A DNA stretch of 64,000 bases, from positions 21,540 through 85,539 of the forward strand of contig NZ_JAHKPK010000011.1 in the NCBI RefSeq assembly GCF_018860665.1, given 5' to 3'. The translations under genes were made by a program, and so were the position numbers. The stretch is from Pacificibacter marinus (GTDB lineage Bacteria > Pseudomonadota > Alphaproteobacteria > Rhodobacterales > Rhodobacteraceae). Shown piece after piece: positions 25,815 to 34,819 of the stretch; positions within the stretch are counted from its first letter, which is position 1; each line of letters begins with the position of its first letter. The notes beneath the pieces were generated by a model. The model was not told the DNA's origin, did no database searches, and saw only the letters and a list, made by a program, of their open reading frames with translations.

Positions 25815-28259
25815 TCAGACCTTTACCCTTGCTGACGTCGGATCATACAGCGGCTTAAGTGACGCCGTGGCGGCAAAACGCTGCCCTGCGACTTCGATTT
25901 CATAGGCCGAGGCCAAAACCTGTTGCACGGTTTCCCCCGCACAAGGCACATAGCCCAGACCAATCGCGCCTCCCAATGTGTGCCCGTAATTGCCCGAGCT
26001 GAGATACCCCACCAGTTGACCATCGCGCAGGATCGGTTCTGCGTGATAGAGCAAGGGATTAGGATCGGTCAGTTGGAATTGAACCATCCGTTTTTGCAAA
26101 CCCTGTTCGCGTCTGCGCAGCACAGCATCCCGCCCGATATACAAGTCATCGGTTTTTTTGATTGCAAAGCCAAGCCCCGCTTCAAGAATGTGATCTTCGC
26201 TTGAAATGTCATGACCGAAATGGCGAAAGCCTTTTTCAATCCGGCAACTGTCCATCATGTGCAAGCCACACAATTTGGCATCCATATCGCGGCCAGCCTC
26301 AAGCAAAACCTCAAACACATGCGCCGCCATATCGGTGGACACATACAATTCCCACCCCAGCTCGCCCACATAGGTCACGCGGTGCGCGCGAGCCAAGCCC
26401 ATGCCGATCTCAATCTCTTGGCAAGTCCCAAAGGGATTGACCTCATTGCCAAAATCATTGGGTGACACGCGCTGCAGCAATTTGCGCGCATTTGGTCCCA
26501 TGACGCAAATCACAACCTCGGCTGCTGTCATATCCGTCAGCGTCACGCGGTAATCACCGATCAAACGCCGCATCCATGCGTGATCTGCAATGCGGGTGGC
26601 CGCTGGCGTGACGACCAAATATTCGGTTTCGGACAGGCGCGTGATGGTCACATCCGCCTCGATTCCGCCAGATGCATTCAAGAACTGACTGTAGACGATC
26701 TTGCCCACAGGCACCGACAGATTGCTGGCCGCAACCGCGTTTAGAAACGCCTCGGCATCTGGCCCGTCCACTTTGATTTTGCCAAACGATGACATGTCGT
26801 AAATGCCAACATTTTCGCGGATGGCTTTATGTTCGCGGGCGGAATTTTCAAACCAATTCTGCCGCTTCCACGTGTATTCATATTCGGCTTTTTGCCCAGC
26901 ATCCGCAAACCAATTGGCCCGTTCCCAGCCTGAAAATTCACCAAAGACAGCACCTTGCGCTTTAAGCGCATCGTGCAGCGGTGACCGGCGAATGCCCCGC
27001 GCCGTGGCCTTTTGGCGGTATGGAAAATGGTCAGCAAACAACAGACCAAGCGTTTCTTTGGAGCGTTCAAACAGATAGGTTTTATTGCCCTGAAACGGCT
27101 GCATCCGCGCAATGTCAACGTCACCCAAATCAAAGGGTTTCTCGCCTGTGTCCATCCACGCCGCCAGCGCCATGCCTGCGCCCCCCGCCGATTGAATACC
27201 GATGGAATTAAACCCAGCGGCAACCCAAACATTGTCCATCTCAGGCGCAAGGCCAAGGTGATAGGCATCATCAGGCGTGAAACTTTCAGGTCCATTGAAG
27301 AACGTGTGAATTCCCGCGCTTGCCAACAAAGGCATACGATTGACCGCCTGCTCTAAGATAGGCTCGAAGTGGTCGAAATCCTCGGGCAGTTGATCGAATT
27401 CAAAATCCTCAGGGATGCCTTTCATCGCCCAAGGTTTGGCCACCGGCTCAAACGCACCCAACAGCAATTTGCCCGCGTCTTCTTTGTAATAGGCACATTC
27501 TTCGGGCACGCGCAGGGTCGGCAGTTGCGCAAAATCTGGGATCGTATCGGTGACGATATAAAAATGCTCACAGGCGTGCAGCGGCACATTAACGCCCATT
27601 TGACGGCCCACATCGTGCCCCCACATGCCCGCGCAATTGACCACGTGATCGCACACAATCGTACCGCTCTCGTCACCCGTTTCCCATGACACGCCCGTGA
27701 TGCGACGGCCTTCACGTTGAAACCCTGTGACTTTCGTACGCTCGATAATCTGCGCGCCGCGCTGTTTGGCGCCCCGCGCCATCGCCAGCGCAATATTCGC
27801 CGGATCCCCCTGCCCGTCTTTGTCCAAATACACCGCCGCTGTCACGTCATCCACATTGACATGCGGATACCGTTTGACGACCTCTTCGGGGCTGATCTGT
27901 TCCACTTCGACCCCGAAAGCACGCGCCATCGAGGCTTGACGTAAAATTTCTTCGCGACGCTCAGGCGTCAGCGCAAGGGTGATCGATCCGTTGCGACGAA
28001 ACCCTGTGGCAACACCGGTTTCAGCCTCAAGATTGCCATATAACTCTTGGCTGTATTTCGCCAAGCGGGTCATATTTTGCGAGGCGCGCAGCTGCGCGAT
28101 CAACCCCGCCGCATGCCATGTGGTGCCAGAAGTCAGCTGCTTACGTTCCAGCAGCACAACGTCTTTCCAACCCAATTTTGTCAAATGATAAGCAACGGAA
28201 CAACCGATCACGCCGCCACCGACGATCACGACACGGGCCTGTTTAGGGGGCAAAGTCAT
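25815..28259 (-). CDS. Dimethylglycine/sarcosine dehydrogenase-type flavoprotein with GcvT domain
   Basis: An 814-residue protein. The N-terminal FAD-binding DAO domain starts VVIVGGGVIGCSVAYHL, and the residue for covalent flavin attachment is probably His49 in SGTTWHAAG. A FAO_M linker follows, and the C-terminal half is an aminomethyltransferase-like folate-binding domain with GELGWELYVS and CRIEKGFRHFGHD. This architecture belongs to dimethylglycine and sarcosine dehydrogenases, which demethylate N-methylglycines and pass the one-carbon unit to tetrahydrofolate. The ATG at 28259 follows the paralogue by 19 bp; longer frames overlap that gene. Which methylglycine is used is undecided. Confidence 0.85.
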   Translation of the reverse strand: MTLPPKQARVVIVGGGVIGCSVAYHLTKLGWKDVVLLERKQLTSGTTWHAAGLIAQLRASQNMTRLAKYSQELYGNLEAETGVATGFRRNGSITLALTPERREEILRQASMARAFGVEVEQISPEEVVKRYPHVNVDDVTAAVYLDKDGQGDPANIALAMARGAKQRGAQIIERTKVTGFQREGRRITGVSWETGDESGTIVCDHVVNCAGMWGHDVGRQMGVNVPLHACEHFYIVTDTIPDFAQLPTLRVPEECAYYKEDAGKLLLGAFEPVAKPWAMKGIPEDFEFDQLPEDFDHFEPILEQAVNRMPLLASAGIHTFFNGPESFTPDDAYHLGLAPEMDNVWVAAGFNSIGIQSAGGAGMALAAWMDTGEKPFDLGDVDIARMQPFQGNKTYLFERSKETLGLLFADHFPYRQKATARGIRRSPLHDALKAQGAVFGEFSGWERANWFADAGQKAEYEYTWKRQNWFENSAREHKAIRENVGIYDMSSFGKIKVDGPDAEAFLNAVAASNLSVPVGKIVYSQFLNASGGIEADVTITRLSETEYLVVTPAATRIADHAWMRRLIGDYRVTLTDMTAAEVVICVMGPNARKLLQRVSPNDFGNEVNPFGTCQEIEIGMGLARAHRVTYVGELGWELYVSTDMAAHVFEVLLEAGRDMDAKLCGLHMMDSCRIEKGFRHFGHDISSEDHILEAGLGFAIKKTDDLYIGRDAVLRRREQGLQKRMVQFQLTDPNPLLYHAEPILRDGQLVGYLSSGNYGHTLGGAIGLGYVPCAGETVQQVLASAYEIEVAGQRFAATASLKPLYDPTSARVKV

Positions 28260-28278
28260 ATCAAAACCTTTCAAAGGG

Positions 28279-30720
28279 TTACGCGCGAATGCGGCTGTTG
28301 TCTGCGTCCCAAAGGCACGCGGAGGCTTGGATCGTCGCCTTATGGCGCTGACCGTAAATTTCGACCTCGACCAAAGCACCTGCAACCGCCGCTTCGGTCT
28401 TGATCATTGCAATCGCGATGGCCGCCTCGACGCGGAACCCATAAGCCGACGAGGTCACTTCACCGACACGTTTCCCATCTGCAAACACCGCCGCCATATA
28501 AGGCGCGTCTTGCGCGGCCCCCTCGACCACCAAGGTGACTTGGGTTTTGGCTGACCCTTTCGCCTGCTCGGCAATCAAGGCGGCCTTGCCAGGGAAATCT
28601 TGCGGTTTATCCAATTTCACAAAGCGCCCCAGACCGGTTTCCAACAAAGAATAATCCGTCGACAAATCGCCCTTCCATGTCAGATAGCCTTTCTCGATCC
28701 GCATCGCATTGAGCGCATACATGCCAAACGGCGAGGCTCCTGCCGCGCGAATTGCGGTATAAATCTCAGCCGCATCATCCATCGCAACATGGACTTCCCA
28801 GCCCAATTCACCGGCAAAAGACACCCGCGCCAAACGCACATTCACCCCAGCGACCACCGCGTCTTGATGCGTCAACCAGCCCTGCGACAAATCACCATCT
28901 GAAATCTCAGCCAAAAGATCACGCGACTTTGGCCCCGTGACCAAAAGCGTCATCAACTGTGTGGTCGTATCAACAAGATTTAAGTTTTCAGGCAATTTGC
29001 GCGACAGGATTTCGAAATCATGCCATTGGGCCACGGCAGCGGTCATCAAAGTAAACTGATCTTCGCCGTGACGCATACACGACATCTCGGTCAGCACATG
29101 CCCACGCATATCTGACAGGTAAATCAGGTTTAAACGTCCAACTTTGGGCAAAGCGCCCGCGATCTGTCCACGCAGCCACTCTGCGGCCCCTGCCCCGCTC
29201 AATTCAAAGCGCGAAAACCCGCACATATCAATCACACCAACACCGTCGCGCACGGCCTCGACCTCGGCGCGCACCCGTGCTGTCCAAGGGCCAGTGCGAT
29301 CCCATGTCAAGGTTGCGGCCTCGGATGTGTCATCGCCCTCTTTGGCAAACCAATTGGCCCGTTCCCAACCATTATATGCGCCCATTTGCGCGCCATCTGC
29401 GATCAGGCGATCATGGTTTGGTGACAGCTTTTTATTCCGCTCCGCAGGCCATTCATGATGTGGGAAATGCATCGCATATTCATGACCGTAAGTCTCAAGC
29501 GCCTTACCAAGATTATACTGCGTGTCAGTGTAATCGGTGTAACGGCGCGGATCGATTGCCCACATATCCCATTCGGTCTGTCCGTGCATGATCCATTCGG
29601 ACATGACCTTGCCAGCCCCACCACCTTGGGCGATGCCAAAGGTGAAACTATGGGCTTCGAACGCATTCGGCACCCCTGGCATTGGCCCAACCATCGGCAA
29701 ACCGTCCGGCGCATAAGGAATAGGACCGTTGATGTTGCGTTTAACGCCTTGGGTGCCAAGCAGTGGCACGCGCTCCATCGCATCCATGATGTAAGGCTCA
29801 AGCCGGTCCAGATCATCGGGATAGAGCTGAAATGAAAAATCAGCAGGCATTTGATTGTCCGGCGTGATCCAAGCCGCTTCGCAGTTCATCTCGTAAGGGC
29901 CAAGGTTCAAACTATAGCTGTCTTGGCGCAAATAATAAGATGTGTCCACGTCGCGCAGCATCGGCACTTTGCGGCCCTGCTCTTTACTCCATGCCTCGAT
30001 TTCAGGGATGCTTTCCGTCAAGAAATACTGATGGCTCATCACCGTCATCGGCACTTTGCGCCCACCGAACGCCTCGAACCATTCGCCCACACGGCCCGCG
30101 TAATATCCCGCTGCATTGACCACATAGTCGCAGCGAATATCGCCTTTTTCCGTATGAACGATCCATTCGCCCCCCTCACGGCTGACCCCTATTGCGGGGG
30201 TAAAGCGCGCGATTGTAGCGCCTAGAGTGCGCGCGCCTTTGGCCAAGGCTTGGGTCACTTGCGCCGGATCAATGTCACCATCCAGTGGATCCCAAAGCCC
30301 ACCTTCCAGATCATGGATCTCCATAAAGGGGAAATGCTCTTGCAGCTGATCGGGGGTACACATATCCATCGTCAGACCCATATGCGCCGCCATGCCGCGC
30401 ACGCGGTCAAATTCCATCATCCGTTCATGGCTATGTGCCAAACGCACAGCCCCCGTGACGTGATAGTTGATCGGATAAGACACAGTCTCGCCAAGATCAC
30501 GATACAGCGCAAGGCCGTAACGCTGCATATTCATCACGCCATAATTGGTCGAAAAATTTGGGCAATTGCCAGCGGCGTGCCATGTCGAGCCCGCCGTGAG
30601 TTCGTTCTTTTCAAGTAAGACACAATCCGTCCAGCCAGCCTTGGCCAGATGATACAAAGTAGACACACCGATGACACCGCCGCCAATGATGACGACGCGC
30701 GCAGTTGTAGGAAGGGACAT
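28279..30720 (-). CDS. Dimethylglycine/sarcosine dehydrogenase-type flavoprotein with GcvT domain, paralogue
   Basis: An 813-residue paralogue of the next gene with the same order: FAD domain (VVIIGGGVIGVSTLYHL, probable flavin-linking His48 in GSTWHAAGN), linker and GcvT-like domain (GELGWEVHVAMDD, MRIEKGYLTWKGDLS). Two such enzymes in tandem fit successive removal of methyl groups, for example dimethylglycine to sarcosine to glycine. The division of labour is not visible. It lies 9 bp after the XRE-cupin regulator and is probably in its operon. Confidence 0.83.
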   Translation of the reverse strand: MSLPTTARVVIIGGGVIGVSTLYHLAKAGWTDCVLLEKNELTAGSTWHAAGNCPNFSTNYGVMNMQRYGLALYRDLGETVSYPINYHVTGAVRLAHSHERMMEFDRVRGMAAHMGLTMDMCTPDQLQEHFPFMEIHDLEGGLWDPLDGDIDPAQVTQALAKGARTLGATIARFTPAIGVSREGGEWIVHTEKGDIRCDYVVNAAGYYAGRVGEWFEAFGGRKVPMTVMSHQYFLTESIPEIEAWSKEQGRKVPMLRDVDTSYYLRQDSYSLNLGPYEMNCEAAWITPDNQMPADFSFQLYPDDLDRLEPYIMDAMERVPLLGTQGVKRNINGPIPYAPDGLPMVGPMPGVPNAFEAHSFTFGIAQGGGAGKVMSEWIMHGQTEWDMWAIDPRRYTDYTDTQYNLGKALETYGHEYAMHFPHHEWPAERNKKLSPNHDRLIADGAQMGAYNGWERANWFAKEGDDTSEAATLTWDRTGPWTARVRAEVEAVRDGVGVIDMCGFSRFELSGAGAAEWLRGQIAGALPKVGRLNLIYLSDMRGHVLTEMSCMRHGEDQFTLMTAAVAQWHDFEILSRKLPENLNLVDTTTQLMTLLVTGPKSRDLLAEISDGDLSQGWLTHQDAVVAGVNVRLARVSFAGELGWEVHVAMDDAAEIYTAIRAAGASPFGMYALNAMRIEKGYLTWKGDLSTDYSLLETGLGRFVKLDKPQDFPGKAALIAEQAKGSAKTQVTLVVEGAAQDAPYMAAVFADGKRVGEVTSSAYGFRVEAAIAIAMIKTEAAVAGALVEVEIYGQRHKATIQASACLWDADNSRIRA

Positions 30721-30729
30721 AGCAAGACC

Positions 30730-31287
30730 TCAGTATACAGGGGGGGAAATGACCCAGACCGCGATGGCCTGTTCATCATAAGGATTGGCCCAGCGATAGC
30801 TTTCGCCACGAATGCGAAAGGCATCGCCGGAAGAAATGGTGAATTTTTGTTCCTCGATCCACAGATCAAGAGTACCCGAAATCACATAGGCGACCTCGAT
30901 CGTAGGACGTTGGATGGCATTGGTCAGTTTGGAATGCGGCTTGAAAATGGAATGAACCACTTCGAAATCATCGGTCAGATCGGGGGACACCAAGGTCTCG
31001 ATCAGGCCGTTGTCATGCGACCCTATTTCGCGCCGCGCTGCCGCCCGCACGATAATGCCGCGCTCGTGATCTGGCGCGTCAGCTGTGCCGAAAAACAACG
31101 ATACCGGCACGTCAAGCGCGCGGGCAATGTCTTGCAGGCTTTTAAGGCTGGGGCTGGTGTGATTGCGCTCGATCTGTGACAGCCAGCCAACGGATTTACC
31201 GATAGCTGTGGCCAAAGCCTCAAGCGTCATTTTACGCGCCACCCTAAGGGCGCGGATGTCGTGGCCTAGATCATCAGTGTCGGGCAT
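30730..31287 (-). CDS. XRE-cupin transcriptional regulator
   Basis: A 185-residue regulator. The N-terminal HTH reads ALATAIGKSVGWLSQIERN and SPSLKSLQDIARAL, and the C-terminal cupin contains EVAYVISGTLDLWIEE and ISSGDAFRIRGESYRW. Such fusions sense small catabolites, often amines. It is the first gene of the flavoprotein operon, with an inverted-repeat operator candidate 60 bp upstream. Autoregulation with the two dehydrogenases is likely. Confidence 0.87.
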   Translation of the reverse strand: MPDTDDLGHDIRALRVARKMTLEALATAIGKSVGWLSQIERNHTSPSLKSLQDIARALDVPVSLFFGTADAPDHERGIIVRAAARREIGSHDNGLIETLVSPDLTDDFEVVHSIFKPHSKLTNAIQRPTIEVAYVISGTLDLWIEEQKFTISSGDAFRIRGESYRWANPYDEQAIAVWVISPPVY

Positions 31288-31330
31288 GGGTTCTCCAGAA
31301 TCAAACGCTCAGCAGGCACTTCCCGCTTAA

Positions 31331-31393
31331 GTGAAAAATTGGCACGTTTTTTCATTCTTGGAAATGAAAAATGATCCTATATTTTCATTTTTT
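31331..31393. promoter_or_regulatory. Operator cluster with TTTTTCATT half-sites
   Basis: A perfect 9-bp inverted repeat (TTTTTCATT at 31348-31356, AATGAAAAA at 31363-31371, 6-bp spacer) is flanked by GTGAAAAA at 31331 and TTTTCATTTTTT at 31383. Four related half-sites just upstream of the XRE-cupin gene suggest cooperative binding by that regulator. Confidence 0.55.
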
Positions 31394-31429
31394 GATTTTG
31401 AATGGACCAAACGTCTAAAAAATATGCAA

Positions 31430-31455
31430 GGCAGGACGATAAAGACCGCCCTGCC
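31430..31455 (-). terminator. Terminator of the aldehyde dehydrogenase gene
   Basis: On the minus strand GGCAGG and CCTGCC arms (31450-31455 with 31430-31435) are followed by TTGCATATTTTTTA. It lies 23 bp after the dehydrogenase stop and separates it from the downstream regulator operon. Confidence 0.6.
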
Positions 31456-31477
31456 CCCGACTGGCGACAACAACGCC

Positions 31478-32938
31478 TTAGTTGATTTCACCCATGCATA
31501 GGTATTTCAGTTCAAGGAAATCATCAGTGCCGTACTTAGACCCTTCGCGGCCCAGTCCCGATTGTTTGACACCACCAAAGGGCGCAAGCTCGGTGGAAAT
31601 CAGGCCAGTGTTGATGCCAACCATCCCCGTTTCCAGCGCCTCGGCCACACGCCAAACCCGCGCCAGATCACGGCTGTAGAAATAAGCGGCAAGGCCAAAT
31701 TCACTATCGTTGGCCATCGCCACAACATCAGCCTCGTCGTCGAATTTAAACAAAGGCGCTACAGGCCCGAAGGTTTCTTCGCGTGCAACTTTCATGCCTG
31801 TGGCCACACCCGTTAAAACCGTCGGCTGAAAGAATGTCCCACCTTGATCCATGCGCGCGCCCCCTTGGGTGATCTCAGCGCCTTTCGCCACCGCATCCGC
31901 GATATGATCCTCGACCTTGCTCACGGCGGCCTCGTTGATCAGCGGCCCCGTTGTGACACCATCTGCAAACCCATCACCAATCTGCAACCCTGCCACTTTG
32001 TCTTTCAACTTGGCGGCAAAATCGTCATAGACGCCGGACTGCACATAGATGCGATTGGCGCAAACACAGGTCTGCCCGTTGTTGCGAAACTTCGCGATCA
32101 TCGCCCCCTCAACTGCCGCATCCACATCGGCGTCATCAAAGACAATAAACGGCGCATTGCCGCCCAGCTCCAGCGACATCTTTTTGATCGTATCCGCACA
32201 TTGACGCATCAAAATCTTGCCCACACGTGTCGACCCCGTAAAGGTGATCTTTGCCACTTTTTCATTCGCGCAAAGCTCTTGCCCCACGCCCGCGCTATCC
32301 GTGGAGGGGATCACATTGAACACCCCCGCTGGAATTCCCGCGCGATCCCCCAACACAGCCATGGCCAACGCAGACAATGGCGTCAGCTCGGCAGGGCGCG
32401 CCACAAAGGTACAGCCCACAGCCAGCGCAGGCGCCACCTTGCGCGCAATCATCGCGTTGGGAAAATTCCATGGCGTAATCGACCCCACAACCCCGATCGG
32501 TTGCTTCAACACCACGATACGCTTGTCGCGCTGATGACCCGGAATAACATCACCGTAAATGCGCTTGGCCTCTTCCGCGAACCACTCGATGAACGACGCC
32601 CCGTACAGCACCTCACCACGCGCCTCGGCCAGCGGCTTGCCCATCTCAGCCGTTAAAATCGTGGCAAGGTCATCTGCGTTTTCAACAATCAAATCATACC
32701 AACGCCGCAAAATCACACTGCGCTCTTTGCCCGTTTGCGCCGCCCATTCCGCTTTCGCTGCATAAGCGGCATCAATGGCATCCTTGGTCTCGGCCACACC
32801 CAAATCGGCGACATGCGCAATGCATGCGCCAGTGGCAGGATTGTGAACCTCAAAGGTCGTGTCAGACGAAACCCAAACCCCATTCACATAGGCGCGTGTT
32901 TCAAGAAGTGTTGGGTCCTTAAGATTAAGCGCAGTCAT
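31478..32938 (-). CDS. Aldehyde dehydrogenase, succinate-semialdehyde dehydrogenase-like
   Basis: A 486-residue NAD(P)-dependent aldehyde dehydrogenase. The catalytic residues are Glu257 in SLELGGNAP and Cys291 in NNGQTCVCANR, and the TPWNFPNAM and FTGSTRVGK cofactor motifs are present. The closest family by motifs is GabD-type succinate-semialdehyde dehydrogenase. The usual Lys of the KPAE motif is Arg181, a conservative change at the cofactor site. The start is the ATG at 32938; the longer frame lacks support. It could finish amine breakdown by the gamma-glutamylation genes or oxidise another aldehyde. Confidence 0.85.
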   Translation of the reverse strand: MTALNLKDPTLLETRAYVNGVWVSSDTTFEVHNPATGACIAHVADLGVAETKDAIDAAYAAKAEWAAQTGKERSVILRRWYDLIVENADDLATILTAEMGKPLAEARGEVLYGASFIEWFAEEAKRIYGDVIPGHQRDKRIVVLKQPIGVVGSITPWNFPNAMIARKVAPALAVGCTFVARPAELTPLSALAMAVLGDRAGIPAGVFNVIPSTDSAGVGQELCANEKVAKITFTGSTRVGKILMRQCADTIKKMSLELGGNAPFIVFDDADVDAAVEGAMIAKFRNNGQTCVCANRIYVQSGVYDDFAAKLKDKVAGLQIGDGFADGVTTGPLINEAAVSKVEDHIADAVAKGAEITQGGARMDQGGTFFQPTVLTGVATGMKVAREETFGPVAPLFKFDDEADVVAMANDSEFGLAAYFYSRDLARVWRVAEALETGMVGINTGLISTELAPFGGVKQSGLGREGSKYGTDDFLELKYLCMGEIN

Positions 32939-33033
32939 TTTGTTTCCTTTTCCCCACGCCCTCAGGCGCGTCCAAATTGATAAATGCTCGGCATGCAAAA
33001 CACGCGCCCGCCGCCTCACAATTCTATTGTAAC

Positions 33034-34245
33034 TTATTCCGCCACCTCAAAGGCCCCAGGTGCTATATCTTGCCAAAACGTCACAATCGCTGCGTGATTA
33101 AGCGATGACACCCAGCCGTAATTCTCAAAATCCAAAAGCTCAGCCCCATCCAACTTTGACATAAACAACCGTTTATCTGCATCGCGTTGCGTGGGCGATC
33201 TGGCACTCACAAGCCTTTGCAAAATTTCAAGCCGTTTGGCCCGCTCAGCCCCCTTTTCACTCAAAGGCGGTTGCTGTTGCTGGTTTCGCGGCGAAACCGT
33301 ACTGCCGCTAAAGTCTTGCTTAAGAGCTGCGGTCAAATAGCTGACAGGGTTCTTTACACCCCCCTGCCCCGCCACATAATCAACCTGCTTGCGCACATAG
33401 GCTTCGTCATGCTCGTTCATCCATTGCAGCGCCAAACGATCACTCACCCCAAGCGCGCGCATCCGTTTGTAAATGTCAGAATTGCGCAGGCCTGCGCCAT
33501 CATCCAAATCCAAAATCGACAGTTGCGGATTCTCCGCGATTTTAAACCGAATTTCCGACACGGACCGACCAACTTTGCGGGTCTCAGGCGTCACAACAAT
33601 GTTCGAAGTCTTATTGACCTCCGCCACAGCCGGTTTGATGATCTTAGCATTCAGATGCTTGTACACCTCGTAATAGGAACTCTCGGACACCCCCATCAGG
33701 CGGCGGAACAGATCGAGAGACCACCAGCCAGTCGATCCTGTGCGCACAAAGCGATAGCAATTCTCATACAGCGCCAAAGCATGTCCCGAAGTAAATCGCC
33801 GCTGAATATTCAAATTGATCAAAGCAAAGACTTTTGGATCATCCAGCTTTTGCGCCAAGGCGGGGGAATAGGCGTATTCACACACCCCACCCTTCAACTT
33901 GGCATAACTCAGCAAGGACGACACGCCCCATTCCTGACGCCCCTCCTCATCCAACATGTCCCACTCGGCCACGGTTTCGGCGAGGCCACGCAGCGACTGT
34001 TTGAGCGTGTCCATATCGTTGGAATTATAGCCAATCATCATACACAAAGTGCGCGCATCGATCTGATGCACTTGCTGGCTCATCAAGGTGTCATAGGCAT
34101 TGAGCAAAAGAACGTTGGACAGTTTCCGCTGCAACAAAGTCAGCTTACCCGACACATGGATCGCGGCCACATTCTTTTTCACCGCGCCACGCCGCAATGA
34201 TCCGGTCAGATTCTCTTTTTCAATATCATCCATTGCCTGTCTCAT
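33034..34245 (-). CDS. repB: Plasmid replication initiator, Rep_3/RepB type
   Basis: A 403-residue initiator with two winged-helix domains. The N-terminal half contains KLTLLQRKLSNVLLLNAYD and SGHALALYENCYRFV, and the second domain starts LDLFRRLMGVSESSYYEVYK, which matches the Rep_3 initiator family. The protein binds repeats at the origin and recruits the helicase. It is transcribed away from parA, with the AT-rich 34246-34819 region between, the layout of RepB-type Roseobacter plasmids. The C-terminal ~130 residues are an extension of unclear role. Confidence 0.85.
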   Translation of the reverse strand: MRQAMDDIEKENLTGSLRRGAVKKNVAAIHVSGKLTLLQRKLSNVLLLNAYDTLMSQQVHQIDARTLCMMIGYNSNDMDTLKQSLRGLAETVAEWDMLDEEGRQEWGVSSLLSYAKLKGGVCEYAYSPALAQKLDDPKVFALINLNIQRRFTSGHALALYENCYRFVRTGSTGWWSLDLFRRLMGVSESSYYEVYKHLNAKIIKPAVAEVNKTSNIVVTPETRKVGRSVSEIRFKIAENPQLSILDLDDGAGLRNSDIYKRMRALGVSDRLALQWMNEHDEAYVRKQVDYVAGQGGVKNPVSYLTAALKQDFSGSTVSPRNQQQQPPLSEKGAERAKRLEILQRLVSARSPTQRDADKRLFMSKLDGAELLDFENYGWVSSLNHAAIVTFWQDIAPGAFEVAE

Positions 34246-34253
34246 TACTCATG

Positions 34254-34816
34254 CGCACCTATGGGCCTGTTTTTCTGACCTCGTTTTTGCGATTCGTATC
34301 ACAGTGCTTCACAATCTCAGTATTTGCGATAAGGTCCCCACGTTCAAGCATTCAATTGGCACCTTACAGGCAATCCCGCAGCTGGGTACTTTAGACGCCC
34401 ATTGTCTCGCTAAGGGACCCAAATACAGGACAATCAGATGTTAGGATTCGCACATAGGATATCCGATTCGTTTACAAATGACCCTAAACCAGCACTTTTA
34501 GGGTCTAACGTCTCAAACGACAGCGCGATCCTGAGAATCGGCACCTTAATTCCCGTATATGGGTCCCCTTCGGCCCGCATTCAGGCACCTTTCCCCCTGT
34601 ATTAAGGCACCTATAAGTCCATAACCTATTGATTTTTAAAATTTTTTCTATGCATAAAGATTCTAAAATCTTATAAAGATTACTAAACAGATTGGGGTTT
34701 GTTCTTAAATTTGATTTTCAATTTAGATCAGCCTTCAAATTGATTCACATTTCCAAGCTCATGTGCCATACTTCAACGGATATCGCATAAAGTAGCGAAC
34801 ATGCAGAGGCACCTAA
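34254..34816 (+). repeat. Iteron-like GCACCTWW repeats
   Basis: The core GCACCT followed mostly by TT, TA or AT occurs at 34254-34262, 34358-34366, 34540-34548, 34584-34592, 34606-34614 and 34808-34816, all in the same orientation. A seventh copy is at 37312-37320, just after parB. The spacing is irregular, unlike classical 22-bp iterons. The copy at 34808 overlaps the parA ribosome-binding site, so ParA/ParB autoregulation is possible. Confidence 0.6.
34480..34505. repeat. Inverted repeat in the origin region
   Basis: GACCCTAAA (34480-34488) and TTTAGGGTC (34497-34505) are perfect 9-bp arms with an 8-bp spacer. A related TTAGGGTCT string occurs again after parB at 37350-37358. It may be an initiator or partition-protein binding site. 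Confidence 0.6.
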
Positions 34817-34819
34817 ACC

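Larger units (their letters stand above)
34246..34819. other. Probable replication origin between repB and parA
   Basis: This 574-bp gap has no gene. It carries repeated GCACCTWW elements, an inverted repeat at 34480-34505, and a strongly AT-rich block (about 34620-34740) that could serve as the DNA-unwinding element. The promoters of repB and parA must also lie here. Confidence 0.7.

Noticed and set aside
30721..30729. Riboswitch for glycine or tetrahydrofolate upstream of the methylglycine dehydrogenases
   Set aside because: The gap between regulator and dehydrogenase is only 9 bp and the promoter region upstream has no recognisable aptamer core.
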